From Rhabditoides inermis (lineage: Eukaryota; Nematoda; Chromadorea; Rhabditida; Rhabditidae): 64,000 nucleotides of DNA. Of this stretch, positions 32,420 through 45,442 are shown one piece after another (within the stretch, counting starts at the first letter, position 1; each line of letters opens with the position of its first letter). The stretch is taken from contig CAWZYM010000018.1 in NCBI GenBank assembly GCA_963966185.1, positions 56,001-120,000 on the forward strand, written 5' to 3'. The translations under genes and the position numbers were made by a program. The notes beneath the pieces are model-generated. The model was not told where the DNA came from and did no database searches. It saw nothing but the letters and a program-made list of their open reading frames with translations.

Positions 32420-32830
32420 TTAGTGACCGCCGAGCTGCTCCTGGTATACCTCGATGACGTCGTCCTCCTCCATCTCGAGAGTTTTCGGGGTGTCATCGTC
32501 GTTGATGCGACGACCGTCGAAGAGGAACCGCAGAGTGGATACAGACACACCGGTCCTGTCAGCGTACGACTTCTTCAGCTTGGCCATGCTCGTACCGAAC
32601 TTGACGCGGAAGTGAACTTCGTTCGAATCCTAAATTCAATCAATTATGTTTCTATTACAAATATAAACCATGAAAAAACTGGTAGCATTCAAGTGAAGCG
32701 TGAGACAGAGTCATATCTAACAAATATTATCGAAGACCAAACAAATACATACCTGGCCGACGACCTTCAGCTTGATGTACTCAGCGTCTCCTCCAGCGGC
32801 AGGCGCAGCGTTATCTCCGTTGTCGGCCAT
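32420..32830 (-). CDS. smo-1: Small ubiquitin-like modifier (SUMO)
   Basis: Ubiquitin-like protein conjugated to lysines of nuclear targets. Two exons (32753-32830, 32420-32629) give 95 residues: [20 protein letters not shown] leads into [20 protein letters not shown], the ubiquitin fold with the FRVK groove strand. It continues with [34 protein letters not shown] and ends [10 protein letters not shown]. The di-glycine is followed by one residue (His) to be removed by a SUMO protease. The match to nematode SMO-1 is nearly residue for residue in the fold, which is a strong hint for the phylum. Start at the complement of 32828-32830. It is divergent from RPS7, sharing a 567-base AT-rich promoter region. 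Confidence 0.97.
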
Positions 32831-33397
32831 AACTTAAATATACATATTGATAAGTGTAATATGACTACGAAATTATTTTATCAAACGTTTCGAAAAACAT
32901 TGTTTCCTGAAATAATGAACAATATCATAAGCCCTCGAAACCAACGAACTAGCAAAGATTAATTTGCAAATATGAACATAAGATATTAAAATAAATTCAT
33001 TAAAATAAATATCAATCAAATGAACAAAAAAACAAAACGAGACGTCAATTTTTCAAACGCCAAATTTGTGAAATTTTTGAAGGGTACTTTTGGTCCCGGC
33101 ACGATGACAAAGCGAGCATAGTGAGAAAAATCCAAAAATATACGGTATTCCTAGTTGAGGCCTAAAAGAAAGTTATTTAATTTTTACGCGTTTTTGTGTC
33201 TTTTTTCGTGATGTTGGTATATTTTGTTGTTTGTAGTGGCGCATTTTGATGTTTCTGTTGTGTATCGTTAGTGCGTGTGTCCGTCATGTTCTCACTTTTG
33301 CGTCGAAGAGCGTGAAAGTAGTATTCTTGTTAGTTTTACAATGGTTTGATTGATTCTGTGCAAGTATTTATATCTCATTGCAGATTGGGTTATCAGC
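32831..33397. promoter_or_regulatory. Shared divergent promoter region SUMO / RPS7
   Basis: 567 bases between divergent starts, AT-rich with T-runs. On the RPS7 side an acceptor-like ctcattgcag lies 14 bases before the ATG at 33398. No specific factor site is recognised; the promoter role is inferred from position. Confidence 0.5.
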
Positions 33398-34211
33398 ATG
33401 CCTGAGGCGATAGGAAAGCTGGTCAAGGGTGAGGGCAAGGTCCCCACCGAGATCGAGAAGCAGATCGCTGGAGCCCTTGTTGATCTGGAGTCTAACTCCG
33501 ACATCAAGGCTCAGCTCCGTGAGCTTTACATCTCTGGAGTCAAGGTAATTTCTTCAGTACGAACTTTGCCCTTTTTTATTCTCGTTATATGCATTATCTA
33601 TTTACAATGACTTTAGGAGATCGAGGTCGGATCCAAGAAGATCATCGTCGTCTACGTCCCCGTTCCCCAGCTCAAGCAGTTCCAGAAGATTCAGCCTCGC
33701 CTTGTCCGTGAGCTGGAGAAGAAGTTCGGTGGAAGGCACGTCGTCTTCGTCGCCAAGGTGTGTATCTTTTTTGCTAGCAGTTGCATGTGTTTTTGTTTGT
33801 TATCTAGTGTTTTTGTGCATTGTGGGGAAGTATTGAAATTGTTGTTATCCAGATTGTTTTTAACACTATTAGGTAACTTATTCTTGTTCCTAAAATTTAT
33901 TTCATTATTTTCAGCGTCGTATCCTCCCCAAGCCCCAGCGTGGAACCAAGCGCGTTCCCGAGAAGCAGAAGAGGCCGCGTTCCCGCACTCTGACCGCTGT
34001 TCACGAGAACATGCTCAACGACATCGTCTTCCCCGCCGAGATCGTCGGAAAGAGGATCCGCGTCAAGCTCGATGGAAAGAAGATCATCAAGGTTCACCTC
34101 GACAAGACTTCTCAGACCACCGTAGAGCACAAGGTTGATACCTTCTCCACCGTCTACAAGAAGCTGACCGGCAAGGATGTCGTTTTCGAGTTCCCCGAGC
34201 CCATCTTCTAA
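33398..34211 (+). CDS. RPS7: Small-subunit ribosomal protein eS7
   Basis: Component of the 40S ribosomal subunit. Three exons (33398-33544, 33617-33757, 33915-34211) give 194 residues, the usual length of the family. Landmarks: [89 protein letters not shown] and the C-terminal [11 protein letters not shown]. Codon use is biased to C- and G-ending codons, as expected for a highly expressed gene. The leader has an acceptor-like tract close to the ATG. An unrecognised secreted protein starts 129 bases downstream on the same strand, a gap that would suit an operon, but this is not proven. Confidence 0.97.
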
Positions 34212-34339
34212 ATTGTTATGTGTTGTTGAAAAACGATAAATTTCGTTTGTTTAGGCTTTTGTTGTGTGTATCCGGTTCTGGGATTATCACGGGGTTTGTT
34301 GTGTGTGAGGACTAGTGCGCACACGGTCAGTGATTCGAG

Positions 34340-35329
34340 ATGCGGTTCGGTATTTTCATTTTGTTCTATATTCCGAATCTTGTCATCGGACAACAAATTC
34401 AGACTCCCGTCAATCATCAATTAAAAGATGAAATCGAGTCTATTGACGGTATATCTTTATAATCATATGTTTTTTTGTTTATCCCTCCTTTAGTTCTTGA
34501 GATTCTTAATCAACAGAGATCGGCACCAATTATTGAGGACAGGTCCAGCGATATAGAGAAGTTTACTAAAAACGCTGCAATTAGAAAGAATCAGGTTAGA
34601 AAAGTCAATGAGGCTGAAGATTTTTGTTGATTAATTAGCGTGCATCCCTGGAAGCGTCATCGGCTGCAGTGATAACTCCTTCTCTCGCAGCCATGCTACG
34701 ACAAAGTAAGCGAGGTAACATTTTGTGTACAACTTCTACAGTTATATTCAATTTTCATTCTAGTACGCCGTTCTCCTGCTCACGCTCATGGCTCTCCTAG
34801 TTATCTTCCACTCGATTTGAGACACCTTCCTAAACTCAGCGAAATCATTCCCGTCTTACCATTCAAAGGTCTATCGAACGATCAAGTTATGATCACGATG
34901 TATTTACAGAGGTAGAGCTCCCTCTGTGGATGGGAACTGTACAACTGCTCTCAACTGATGCAAGGGACACGCGCACAGGAGTGGGAGCGGATGAGAGAAG
35001 CGGAGCAACCGAAACTACTTCATCTGCCCCACCACAGGATATCGGACAACAGATGTGGAGCGTCTTTGTGAAAGGTGGTTCATCACTGACTATCAACAAC
35101 ATGTTTGGTCACTCGAACATGTGTAGTGTATGGATTTAATCGAATATTGAAACGGATTTTGAGATCGTTCGGATGCGGCAGTTCCTCGACCGGTTGGGGA
35201 GAGACCCGGTCTGTTTGGATTTGGGAGGGCAGGAAGGAGAGGCGGAGCAGGAGTAAGGGGGGATGGAGAAAGAACAGGTGGGAACAGGGAAGGAACAGGA
35301 GCAGCGCCGCTCACTCCGGCTCTTCTTGA
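34340..35329 (+). CDS. Unrecognised secreted protein, about 249 residues
   Basis: I do not recognise it. Exons 34340-34448, 34494-34594, 34639-34705, 34764-34868, 34910-35074 and 35127-35329 sum to 750 bases in frame. The start gives a signal peptide (MRFGIFILFYIPNLVIGQQ). The mature part reads VLEILNQQRSAPIIEDRS, SLEASSAAVITPSLAAML, AHGSPSYLPLDLRHL and VELPLWMGTVQLLSTD, followed by a polar Thr/Ser-rich stretch. Several dibasic or monobasic sites (IRRS, RLGR-like) are present but no regular neuropeptide repeats. The last exon is basic (GRKERRSRSKGGWRKNRW) and its reading is the least certain part; other splices in 35127-35400 are open. The ATG lies 9 bases after an acceptor-like cacggtcag, and RPS7 ends 129 bases upstream. 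Confidence 0.6.
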
Positions 35330-36754
35330 AAACCATCTACCCGTGTTTGAGAATCATCTCCCATCCGCTACTCGACCCACACAACAAGTGATGTTATTCG
35401 ATAGAATCGTTGGCTGAGAAACGAACATTTTTGTAGATCTTATGCTGTAATATTGCTGTAACCTTCCCTACTCGTAACTCGCAATATAACTAATAAATAG
35501 TGTTAGCCTGGTCAATTGTGAAGGTCTCCAATATCGCAAAGGATCCGCGGTGGCTTACGCGAGAATGTTGTAGTATTGTGAGTGCGTATCGCTGTTGGCA
35601 ACGCAGGTGATAGAATCCAGAGAAGGGAGAGAAAGAGAAAGATAGAACATCGAGATAGCGAGAGGTATGGAGAGAGCAAGTTGTCATTGTGTGGTGTGTT
35701 GACTGACGTAATACCTGTCACAGGTGAATCCCCACAATAGAGATATACGTTACGTAGTCGACTGGATGACACAATTCGCGTGAGATCGCTTTGGCTATGA
35801 TTGTAATTGCAGGTGTCCGCGAGGTGTGTGGGAACTGGGAAAGTAGAGAGAGAGAAAGACGTGAGAATCGGCGATAAGTTTCAGTGGTACCGTAATGTAA
35901 TAGTAGTGTATGTGTGTGTGTGCGGCAAGTATTGTATTATAAATGTCCGCCTCGTCTCACGTTCAGTGTTTTCGTGTGTGTGTGTGTGTGTTTTCGGGCT
36001 ACAAAGTTGTCTGGTGATAGCCGGCCCGCCTCTCACTCGTTTCACCATCATCGTCCATTCCGGCCGCAATGTAGCCGATTCGCGATACATCCCTTGAAAT
36101 CTGCGACTAGGTTGTTTCTGCTCGGCTGCGCTTCTCCAATGCCGTTTCGACGTTTCTTTGTCCCATACGTCATGATGAGATCAGAGCAGCGGAGCAGTGG
36201 CCGCTCCGCGGAGCAGTTGCGGAGCAGAAACACACTGCTCGTTCACACGCGTCCACCTTAATTTCCGCGACTCGTGCCCGGAAATTGTACCCGTATAGGG
36301 GAACGCTTATCGTTATATGTATGCGTGCGGTGGTCACCCCCATTTACTGTGAACATTTGATCCTGCTGCACCCATCTCGCAGATCATTAGAGAAGCGTGC
36401 TAATAGTGAGATGGAAACGTTGAGCTTAACGATGTGGTGGGTTGTAGCTATTATGGGTGGCGAGAGGCAGAGAGGCAGTGATGGAGAGAGGTGTATTGTG
36501 GTGGGTGCTGCATAAGCACGTGCACGCAAGGCGTGAAAGAGTGGGCTTATTTTCGAACGCGATTTTTGATGTGCTCGCACACATATCATTTCCTTCTCTC
36601 GTCCACTGCTCATCTACTCTTCGTTCTGCCACCTCCTTCATCTCCCACTCTTCTTCTCCCCCTTCCCTCCCTCCATGTGTCGGTGTTGTGGCGCCAGAGC
36701 GCATCCGGTTATTATCCTATATTCACCCCTCTAGCATTCTGGATTACGCGCGGC

Positions 36755-36801
<47 letters not shown>

Positions 36802-36962
36802 GGTGATATGACGAGAATGGCGATATATTGCGTCGACAAAGCGTACGCGTTTAGCTTATTCGTGCTTGTACTCTGTAGGTTTTCTCCGATCATTGTTCAT
36901 TAAACATAGGTTAGCGCGTACTTTACTTCTCTACAGTAATACGTAGTACACACACACACACA

Positions 36963-37002
<40 letters not shown>

Positions 37003-37286
37003 CTGGAATAGTGGAAGCCCTTATGTGGGAAGCTGGGAAGCACCTGTCGTAGAGACGGAGAGTGTGGTGAGAGAAATATCGACACTTTCTTGCGTATTAC
37101 TCCGTTATTGCCACTTGGTTAATGATCATTTATGTAACATCTTTTCTTTTGATGATTTTTGATCCCGAATAATTCTTGTTACCCGCAACGTGGCATTCAT
37201 TCGTGAAAAATGTGTTTTTTTTAAGCATATTTTGTTTTGTATAACAGTTCAGATTGAAATTATAAATAACACAGACATTACAGAAT
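35330..37286. other. Gene-poor stretch upstream of 37287
   Basis: About 2 kb with no exon series I can support. It holds (GT)n at 35975-35990, (GA)n at 36760-36800, (CA)n(CT)n at 36950-36999, a small direct-repeat cluster at 36181-36230 and a hairpin near 36260-36284. It probably contains the promoter of the 37287 gene. Confidence 0.5.
36950..36999. repeat. (CA)n(CT)n compound microsatellite
   Basis: A run of CA dinucleotides changes directly into CT dinucleotides. The same CA-to-CT compound form occurs in the intron at 37407-37456. Confidence 0.95.
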
Positions 37287-37415
37287 ATGGAAGACTCTGG
37301 CCGGGTCAAGTCACTGATGTGGAGGGCGCTCTGCCACGTGAGTTCTTCCTACATCTCTCTCTCTCACTCATTCTCTCCGTCTCTCTCTCTCCCCCATCTC
37401 TCTCTCACACACACA

Positions 37416-37461
<46 letters not shown>

Positions 37462-37965
37462 CGATCCCTTCCTTCAGTGCACGGAGAACAAAGTGAAGGA
37501 CGAGTCCACTGTGATCGCGGGCCGAAACGTAGAGAAGCAGCAAGTATGTTACGCTATCATTGTACCTCACGAACACTGTATCGATCTTATGCCATGCGTG
37601 TAATAGGCAAAAAAAACTGATTTGGTCAAAGGGCAATATCCGATATCACACCATAGCATCAGACATCACTGACCACAGTAAAACAGTATCGCGATGATTT
37701 GTCCACACCTTACCTTTTCTTCTTTCCAGACCGTTCTATTCGTGTCGTGTGCGGTGCTCGCTCGATGTCTGCTCGGACGCCTGCTCACTTTACTCGAGGA
37801 CAGACAGTGCGCACCCAAGTTAGTCACTCATTTCGTTGTCGCCGAAGAAACTGACCAATCTTGACAGGGAGATGCGAATGCTGTCTCCAACCATCGGACA
37901 GGTGAAGACGTACCTCACGCAGCACAAGATGTACAGGCTGAGGGATGCGGCGAAGGTGAGATGAT

Positions 37966-38030
<65 letters not shown>

Positions 38031-38786
38031 AGGGAGAGGGAGAGGGAGAGGGAGAGAGAGAAAGAGAGAGAGGGGGGGGGGAGAAGGGAGAGAGGGGGAA
38101 AAGAAGAATGCCGTTTGAGGAGGACACTTCGGGTGCGGTGATCGTGGCGCGTCTCGAGGGCGCGTCTGTCGTCTCTCGCACCGCCGCAGTTGTCAACGAG
38201 TTCCTAACCAGATATGCGTTGGATAGAAGTGCGTCGGATTGAGATGATGTAAAAAGTGTGGTGAATCCTTTTGCATTTTCAGAAGACATAATCTGGAGTG
38301 ATTCGCCCGGCACGCTCAAGAAAGACCTGGAGCTGTGGTTTCCGTGAGTAGATCTTTTTTTAATTTGCATAATGAAATCTTCTTTCGTCTTCGCTTATTG
38401 TGTGTTGTGATTCAACGTACGTTTACAGAGCAGAGGAAGCGCCGAAAAAGGCAGACGATGAGAAGAAGAGTGAGGAAAACGGGACAGCAGAGGAGCGAGC
38501 AGACACTGCGAAGACAGACATGGCAGACGGGGCTGTCGAAGCACCCGCTCTTCCAGCAGAAGGACCACTCATCGACCAGCCCTCTGACAGCAAGCCGAAG
38601 GAGGAGAAAGTGGAGGAGGAGCAGAAGCCGGAGCAGGTGGAGCAGGAGAAGCAGGAGGAGAAGGAGGAGAAGGATCCGGAACAGCCGAAGACGGCTCGGG
38701 CGCCAGCCCAGCTGCCCCCGTTGAATGGAGAAGTGCCTGCTCCGTCTGCTCCTCCTCCTCCTCCTCCTCCTCCCGCGGAGTCGTGA
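37287..38786 (+). CDS. Unrecognised protein with acidic, Lys/Glu/Pro-rich tail
   Basis: Not recognised. Exons 37287-37337, 37478-37543, 37730-37818 and 37868-37955 read [17 protein letters not shown], then [20 protein letters not shown], then a hydrophobic stretch ([19 protein letters not shown]) and [20 protein letters not shown]. The fifth exon starts inside a purine-rich tract near 38096 (its acceptor is uncertain) and ends at 38228. Then come 38283-38343 ([18 protein letters not shown]) and 38429-38786. The last exon is low complexity: Lys/Glu-rich with [20 protein letters not shown], then Pro-rich, ending in eight prolines and AES. It may be a membrane-associated scaffold, but nothing in the sequence proves that. 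Two introns are long (CT)n or (GA)n arrays. Confidence 0.6.
37967..38076. repeat. (GA)n followed by (GGGAGA)n
   Basis: A (GA)n run passes into about six copies of a GGGAGA hexamer and a G-run, all inside the intron before the fifth exon of the 37287 gene. Confidence 0.95.
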
Positions 38787-39123
38787 CTCGTGATCTCTCA
38801 ACCTTCAACTCTCACTACTCACTTTCCCTCAACACACCTCATTCGTGTGTGATTCTACCCTTCTGTGTTTTGCCATATTCGCTTTCCTTTTGTGCGTGAT
38901 ATAGTATTTATATATGATATTTATTCGATGATACACATACACAATTTGTAAATTGTAAATTGTTGTTCGCAATGTTATATACATCGATTGCGCTCACCAC
39001 CGAGCACAACCTGTCGAAAAATTTCACAAAATGTCTAGAAATAACAAATATAGAAGTACACATTCAACCAAAAGCTTCAGTTCAAGCCCACTGAGTTTCC
39101 TATGTGCACTAACAACTAACAAC
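38787..39123. other. 3' region between convergent genes
   Basis: 337 AT-rich bases between the 37287 gene (+) and CLN3 (-), which should contain both 3' UTRs. Nothing else seen. Confidence 0.6.
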
Positions 39124-39516
39124 TCACAACACATGTTTCGGTAGTACAGTGTTACAGACCCAATTATGAAGGGGAATGGCGGCGAATCCCGATATCACAA
39201 TGCCAATCGAATCACCCATCGAAGCGGCTCCCAGCGAGAACTCACGCACCGACGGGTCCACCTGCAAACACCACACGCCCATTCAAGCCACGCCCCTCCG
39301 GCTCACCGTGTTGTGGAGGTAGTGGAAGGTGTTGACGTAGCTGGAGCCGCCGAGAAGCCCTTCGAAGAGAATCTGCAAGAGGTGGACGGGTGGGAGATGT
39401 AGGGAAGAGGAGAGAATGAAGAGAACGAACCAGGGCGAATAGAATGCCGATGTGTGGAACGAACCAGTAGAGAGCGTTCATCATGAAGAACACCATGTTG
39501 AGGAGCTGGAAGCGAA

Positions 39517-39566
<50 letters not shown>

Positions 39567-40458
39567 CTCTCGCCCTCTCCTCTCTTCTCTCTCTCTCTCT
39601 TTCTCGCTCCCCCCTCTCTCTCTCTCTCCCTCTCTCCCTCTCTCTCCCCACCTGCAATACTGGCAGCACATAGAGCACGGCAGGTGGGAGCTGGACAAAG
39701 TTGACAGACGAGCGTGAGATGAACACTCCCGCCTGGTAGATCACCTGGAAAGTGTGTCTGCACTCTCTCATTTCGCATGGTCTCTCGCGTGTTCTCTAGA
39801 GGCCGTGTTATTATCTTACCTGATACCACCTATACTGACTGGCTCTCGAGAGTCCGAAAGCGTGCGCGCAGTCGAAGATGATGAGCTCGACCAGACCCTA
39901 GAGACACGCCCAGTCAAACTCCGCCCACTTGCTCCGTCGTCACCTGATTGATAAGGTACTCTCCGCAGTAGACGAGTGCGAGCGGGAACATGAGATGGAG
40001 GAGGGGCTGGAATAGGATAAATTGAGAAAACAAGAACATTTTGACTGAATCAAGCATAGTTTCGTGAGTGTTTTATGTCATGGCCACCTCATAATAGAGA
40101 TAAAAGGGGGAAATAGCGCTAGTTCACCAAAGAGGTGAGTGAGAGGGAGGGGGAAAAGAGGAAGAATGGAGACATACCTTCATTAGCCTTAGTTTCTCCG
40201 GGAAGGTGGTCTGTCTCTGCGGTACGTGGTGGCTGTCCGGTCGCGGCTTCGACAAAGAGGTATCAGAGTAGACTGTGTCGGACCTGGAAGCACAGTTGGC
40301 CATAAAGAGTGCACAAGTCTGTTGATATGAGACAAAATACTTGAACCAAACTAACCTGTCGGCTCCATGACTGAGTGGGACGATCCAGGTAGATGGGGAG
40401 AGGCCGGGCGAGTAGACTGTAGACGGCATCACACAAAGGATCCAGTACCTGGGACAAG

Positions 40459-40506
<48 letters not shown>

Positions 40507-40631
40507 CCACCCTATCCTCCTCTTTCTCTCTCATCTCTCTCTATCTCTCTCTCCCTCCCTCCCCCTCTCTGTCTCTCTTCCTCTCTCTCCCTCCCTATCC
40601 TCCTCTTTCTCTCTCATCTCTCTCTATCTCT

Positions 40632-40684
<53 letters not shown>

Positions 40685-41210
40685 CCTCCCTCTTTCCAAC
40701 TCACGCGAACGCGAAGAGAGCCGGCACGACGAGCATGGATAGGAGCGCGTTCTTGGGCGACAGATTCCCCATCTTGGGTTCGGTGAGTGCCGAGTAGGCG
40801 AACGATCCCACCACACCCGCGCCGCCCGTGCCCGATGACCACGAGGAGATGGCGTTTCTGAAGGAAACTTCATTCAGCACGCGTCTTTTAATTTAAACGG
40901 GTCTATTGTCACAATTGCAAATAACCTTTTTGTATGAAATAGAAGAGACTGTCATTCTCAATATTTGAAAGTTGATTGCTGTCTCTTTCTCAGATTTGCG
41001 TTCCTACAAGGTTGTACTACATCACTTTCTACATCGACTTTTTTCGTAGAAATTTGTCAGCCATTGTTCCACTATTTCCTTTCAAAGTTTGCTTGTTTTT
41101 GCCTACCTGGAGAAGTGGGAGGCCAGACCGAGGTAGGTGATCTCACCGAGGCCAGCGCCGAACGATGCAACCACAACACCTGGAGGATGAAGGATGAAGG
41201 TGGGATTGAG

Positions 41211-41282
<72 letters not shown>

Positions 41283-42172
41283 CCCACCAGCGAGTGACAT
41301 GGCGACACTGTCCGAGTAGGCGACGATGAAATACGAGGCTGTTTGCAGGGCGACTACCACGAAATGACGGAAACTGAAGAGAACAATGTAGTCCTTGATA
41401 TAGTACCAGAATAAACACCACTCTGCATACGGCAGTGCAAGGCAAGGCTGCACTCACTGGTATGAAATGTACGTACCCGAACGGAATCCGGTGCATGAAG
41501 AACGGACAGGTGAGTTTGACGGCGAGTGTGGGTAGGATGTCTGCGAGGAGGACAGCCCCCGTCGACATGGTCGAGCAGTGGCGGGACGAGATCGAGGTCT
41601 GCAAAGGAAACAAGTTCAAGTTTATTATTCTTATCCTTATTCTTATTCTTCTTGCTTCTTATTCATTTCGAAAACAATTGTGTTCTGAGAGCTTCGAAAG
41701 GCAATTCTGAAGTGCCTTTGAAAGTTTCGATGCAGTACCTCGCAGGTGTCGCCGGAGTCTGCCTTGTGCTTTCCCTGCTGCGCGTCCATGATGTCTTCGG
41801 CTGCTGTCAGCATGATCACATACGCGTAGTTATTGCACAGACCGAACAGCCTGCAATGCAACATGTCACATACTGACAAACTGTGTTGTCGTACAAGTGT
41901 TAGACTCGGTTATGTATTAAAAAGCTGCTTTATGCTTTATGATACAAAAACGACACTTTTGAGGGTCTTTCTGACTGAGGATAGGCTCGTTTTGATAAAT
42001 TTATCGAGAAAAGATGTTTCTGAGAGTATACGGACGTTCTGAGATCTTTCTGAGGGTCTTTTGCCAGCAAAAGTTGAGTCTGACTGTGACCTTTACTTTA
42101 CCTAATGCCGAAACATTGACATCCTCACCAGAAAGCGGCCAGATTCCGGAACGACAGCCAGCTCCACTTCAT
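39124..42172 (-). CDS. CLN3: Battenin/CLN3 lysosomal membrane protein
   Basis: Multi-pass lysosomal/endosomal protein related to the MFS fold; loss of human CLN3 causes juvenile Batten disease. Start at the complement of 42170-42172 ([15 protein letters not shown]). The signature [20 protein letters not shown] matches the family's LLGLCNNFSYVVML. Further segments: [78 protein letters not shown] and [18 protein letters not shown], then [18 protein letters not shown], all in the expected order. It ends VLPKHVL at the complement of 39124-39126 and lacks the C-terminal CaaX box of human CLN3. Ten or so exons; introns hold (CT)n arrays at 39522-39650 and 40467-40690 and (GA)n at 41214-41281. Confidence 0.93.
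40467..40690. repeat. (CT)n-rich complex repeat in a CLN3 intron
   Basis: A 35-base block containing TATCCTCCTCTTTCTCTCTC occurs twice (near 40511 and 40596) within the array, so the array expanded partly by block duplication. Confidence 0.9.
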
Positions 42173-43585
42173 TTTGCGGAAGAATCACCCTGAAATGGTG
42201 AAATGATATTCATTATCATTTGAACGCGGAAAATGTCGGAGCAAAAAGCAGTAATCCGGGGAATATTTGCGAGAAACGGGTGCGGCACAGTCACAACGTG
42301 TTGTGCTTATCAGAGGAAGAGCGAGAAAGAAAGCAGACCAGTTGAATTCCTGCAGTGATAAGAGAACGGCAACTGAAACGGAAGGCAACTGCACATCAGA
42401 GTGATATGTACATGTTCTGTTTGAGGTATGTATTGTGTGAGATAGATGTCACTCTGACTGAGAATTTTGACAGAATGATCACAACAACAATGTCATAACT
42501 GCCCGATCAAACATGTCGAGACGGATTATAACCGAATAGGGGGAGAGGGAGTATAGAAGAGTGCACAACCACTATCATTCATTCATACGGGGAACTGATA
42601 GGAAATGGAAAGGAGAGAGAGAGAGGAGGCGTTACCACTTTATGATTGGTAAGTCAAGGAAAAAGTGGGCTCTCAACAAGAAGCCGCCAAAGTTTATGTT
42701 CTTCAGGATAGATAAGGAGAGATAAGGCTACTGACATGCCGGGATCTCTCGACACTCTCAGAGATGTTGCACGATCTTGAAACAATACACAACCGGTTTT
42801 GCACAAGCTCCATTCCCCAAGCACAAGTCCCCCGTGCCCTTCAAGTGAACTTCCCAGATTTGCATAAATCATAGCTAAACGCGCAAACATCCCGGATGCA
42901 TGCCTTCCATTGTCTCTTCCAGGCGGCTGAACCCAATCATTCACCCGGTTTCGTTTTCTCGGTGGATGTAAGGGGAGAGGGCGATGGGATGCGGCGATAT
43001 GCGCGAGCCCTGCTTATCCGCTCATCTCATAGCTTCGGGATCTCGCATAGCTACCACCGCCAACCATCTAACCCACATCCACCAAAGTTCAGCCACACGC
43101 GCTTTCCACGATTCACTCAGTGCGAAGTTCCCAGTTTTTTCTTCGAGTTCAGTGTGAAATTGCGATTTCGGATCTGGTCGTGTGTGTTTTCGGTATGAGT
43201 GACAGTTCCATAACTCTACAGGTTTCCTTTTCTCACTTTCACTTTCCATCCCCCTCCCCCCCCCCTCTCTCTCTCTCCCCTCGCGCGACCCGATTGTGGT
43301 GCCTCACTCCTCTCTTGTAATGGTGTGAGATTGGGTTCGATCATCTCTCCTCAAGTGTTCCTCCCATGCTATGTCGTAGTTGCGTCTCTATTGATCCAGA
43401 TCTTTTACAGAACTTCATTTCTTTCATTCTTCGTATTAAGCTTGTTTTCTTTCCAACGCGCTTTTCGAATCGCAAATGTGTGACGTTATTCTGTCGCAAT
43501 TCTCGTTTTGTACTTGTAAAAATCAAATGTTGCACAGGCATCTAGACAGTACGATTTCTGAGTATTCTAACACTGCATTGCGCAG
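42173..43585. promoter_or_regulatory. Divergent upstream region CLN3 / ZP gene
   Basis: 1.4 kb between divergent starts, with no supportable exon. The ZP gene start (43586) is preceded directly by attgcgcag, an acceptor-like site. The promoter role is inferred from position. Confidence 0.5.
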
Positions 43586-44028
43586 ATGGTCCGCCGTCGA
43601 TGGTGGGATGGTCCGCCGATCCTCCTCCTCTCCCTCCTCTGTCTCTCCGATGCAGTGAAGCCAGTGTGGCGCACCCCCGTGCGGTCAACACCACAGGCGC
43701 CCAGGTACGAATTGTCTTCCCCCTTCTTTCTGAACAATTTTTCATCGGAAACTGATCGTTTAGTGTAGTGAAATAAATCACGATAACAAGACGGAAATGA
43801 AAATGTTTGTCTCGGAAAATGTAGTGTCTGTTCAGGGCGCAGCGCTCGAGCTCCGGCTACTCGCTCGCCAAACAGTACTACTCGCAGCCAGAGGACTTCC
43901 ATGTACGTGTCTCCCTGTCGATTCCCATCTCATCCCATCTCATTCAGATCCCCGACTACCGTCCGGCCGACCCGCAGCATCCGGCAGGTCCGCAGCCATT
44001 CATCAGCAGGGGACGAGGGTGGTCACAG

Positions 44029-44067
<39 letters not shown>

Positions 44068-44410
44068 AGAGAGAGAGAGAGAGAGAGAGGGAGGGGGGGG
44101 AGGGGCATGACTCTCCATTCAGGTGCACCTCCCTCCCAACTTCCAGCCGCGCCCGCAACCGCCCCCTCCCGGATACAAGTAAGATGTTTTCGTTCGTGTA
44201 GCGCGCTTTTTTTGTTGTTCGCGATAGTTTCACAGCCGAACAATGAGAAGCGCACGTTGATGTAAACGTTCAGGGGTCCGCTGCCGTACTACGGTCCCTC
44301 GGTGCCGGCTGCCTCCTCCTCCTCCGAATCCACAGAGGAATCGGATGAGTACACCCAGCCCCCGGCTCCCGCGCCGATTGCCCAGAACCCGCACGCAGGC
44401 AGGAATGAGG

Positions 44411-44448
<38 letters not shown>

Positions 44449-45393
44449 GCGGATGTGCGTTAGGAAGTAGCGGTCAGTCTCATCGAAACTCTCTTTGATA
44501 CTGGCTTCGAAACGCCTGAAGGGGCTGTCTCAAAAAAAACTGGCCACATCTTTAGCTTGATTGATTTCTTTCAGGCCGGTAAGTTCATGCCGATCCTGCG
44601 CCCGTCGCAGGAGCCCACCTCGGACGAGCAGATAGCACAGCTGAATAACGGACAGCCCGTGTATCCGGTGCGGCCGAGTGGCACGAATGCGAAGAAAGAC
44701 AAGGAGGAGGTATGGCGGGGAGAGGAGCTATGGATGTGAACCGAGAGTGATTCAGATCCCCGACCGTGTCATCTTGACCACAGTCGAGAGCAGTACACAG
44801 GGAATTAAAGTGAGTTTCTCTCTCTCCCTCTCTCCCTCTCTCTCTCTCTCTCTCCACTCTTACCACTCCCTCTCAGCCGTCGGACCTTCTGGAAAGCGAA
44901 GAGGACAGTGACTACGACGAAAAGGAGGACGTCTACACCACAACGCCTCGTGGAAACAACAGGGGTACGTAAGATACGTAGAGGAATAGTACGTACAGTA
45001 CGAATAATTTCAGGTTCCGGTTCGCGCGCGCAGAAAACGGGTAGTGCGGTAAGTGGAATTGTAAAAAAAAAGAGTGATTTCTCATAATCTAGGGCGGACA
45101 GAAGCCCACAGTGATCGACTATGCGCTGAAGAAGGGGGGAGAGCGGCCGAGGGTGAGTGACGCATGAATACTCGAAACAACAACCAACAATTCATTCTTC
45201 GCGCTCTGTCTCTTCTCTGCCATAGATCTTGTTCACAAAAAAACTGGCCGTGTAATTTATTCACGTTTTAAGACAGAATTTAGTTTAGTGTAGTAGTTTG
45301 ACATTGGTTTCAGACGCCCACCATTCCTTCCATTGAAATGAGCAGTGTTGTGCTGCGAGGGCAGACGACAGAGAAGCCGAAACAAGTACAGGT

Positions 45394-45442
<49 letters not shown>

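Noticed and set aside
39452..39829. Ser/Leu- and Glu/Arg-rich frames on both strands near 39500-39650
   Set aside because: They cover the (CT)n intron of CLN3; the real exons flank it.
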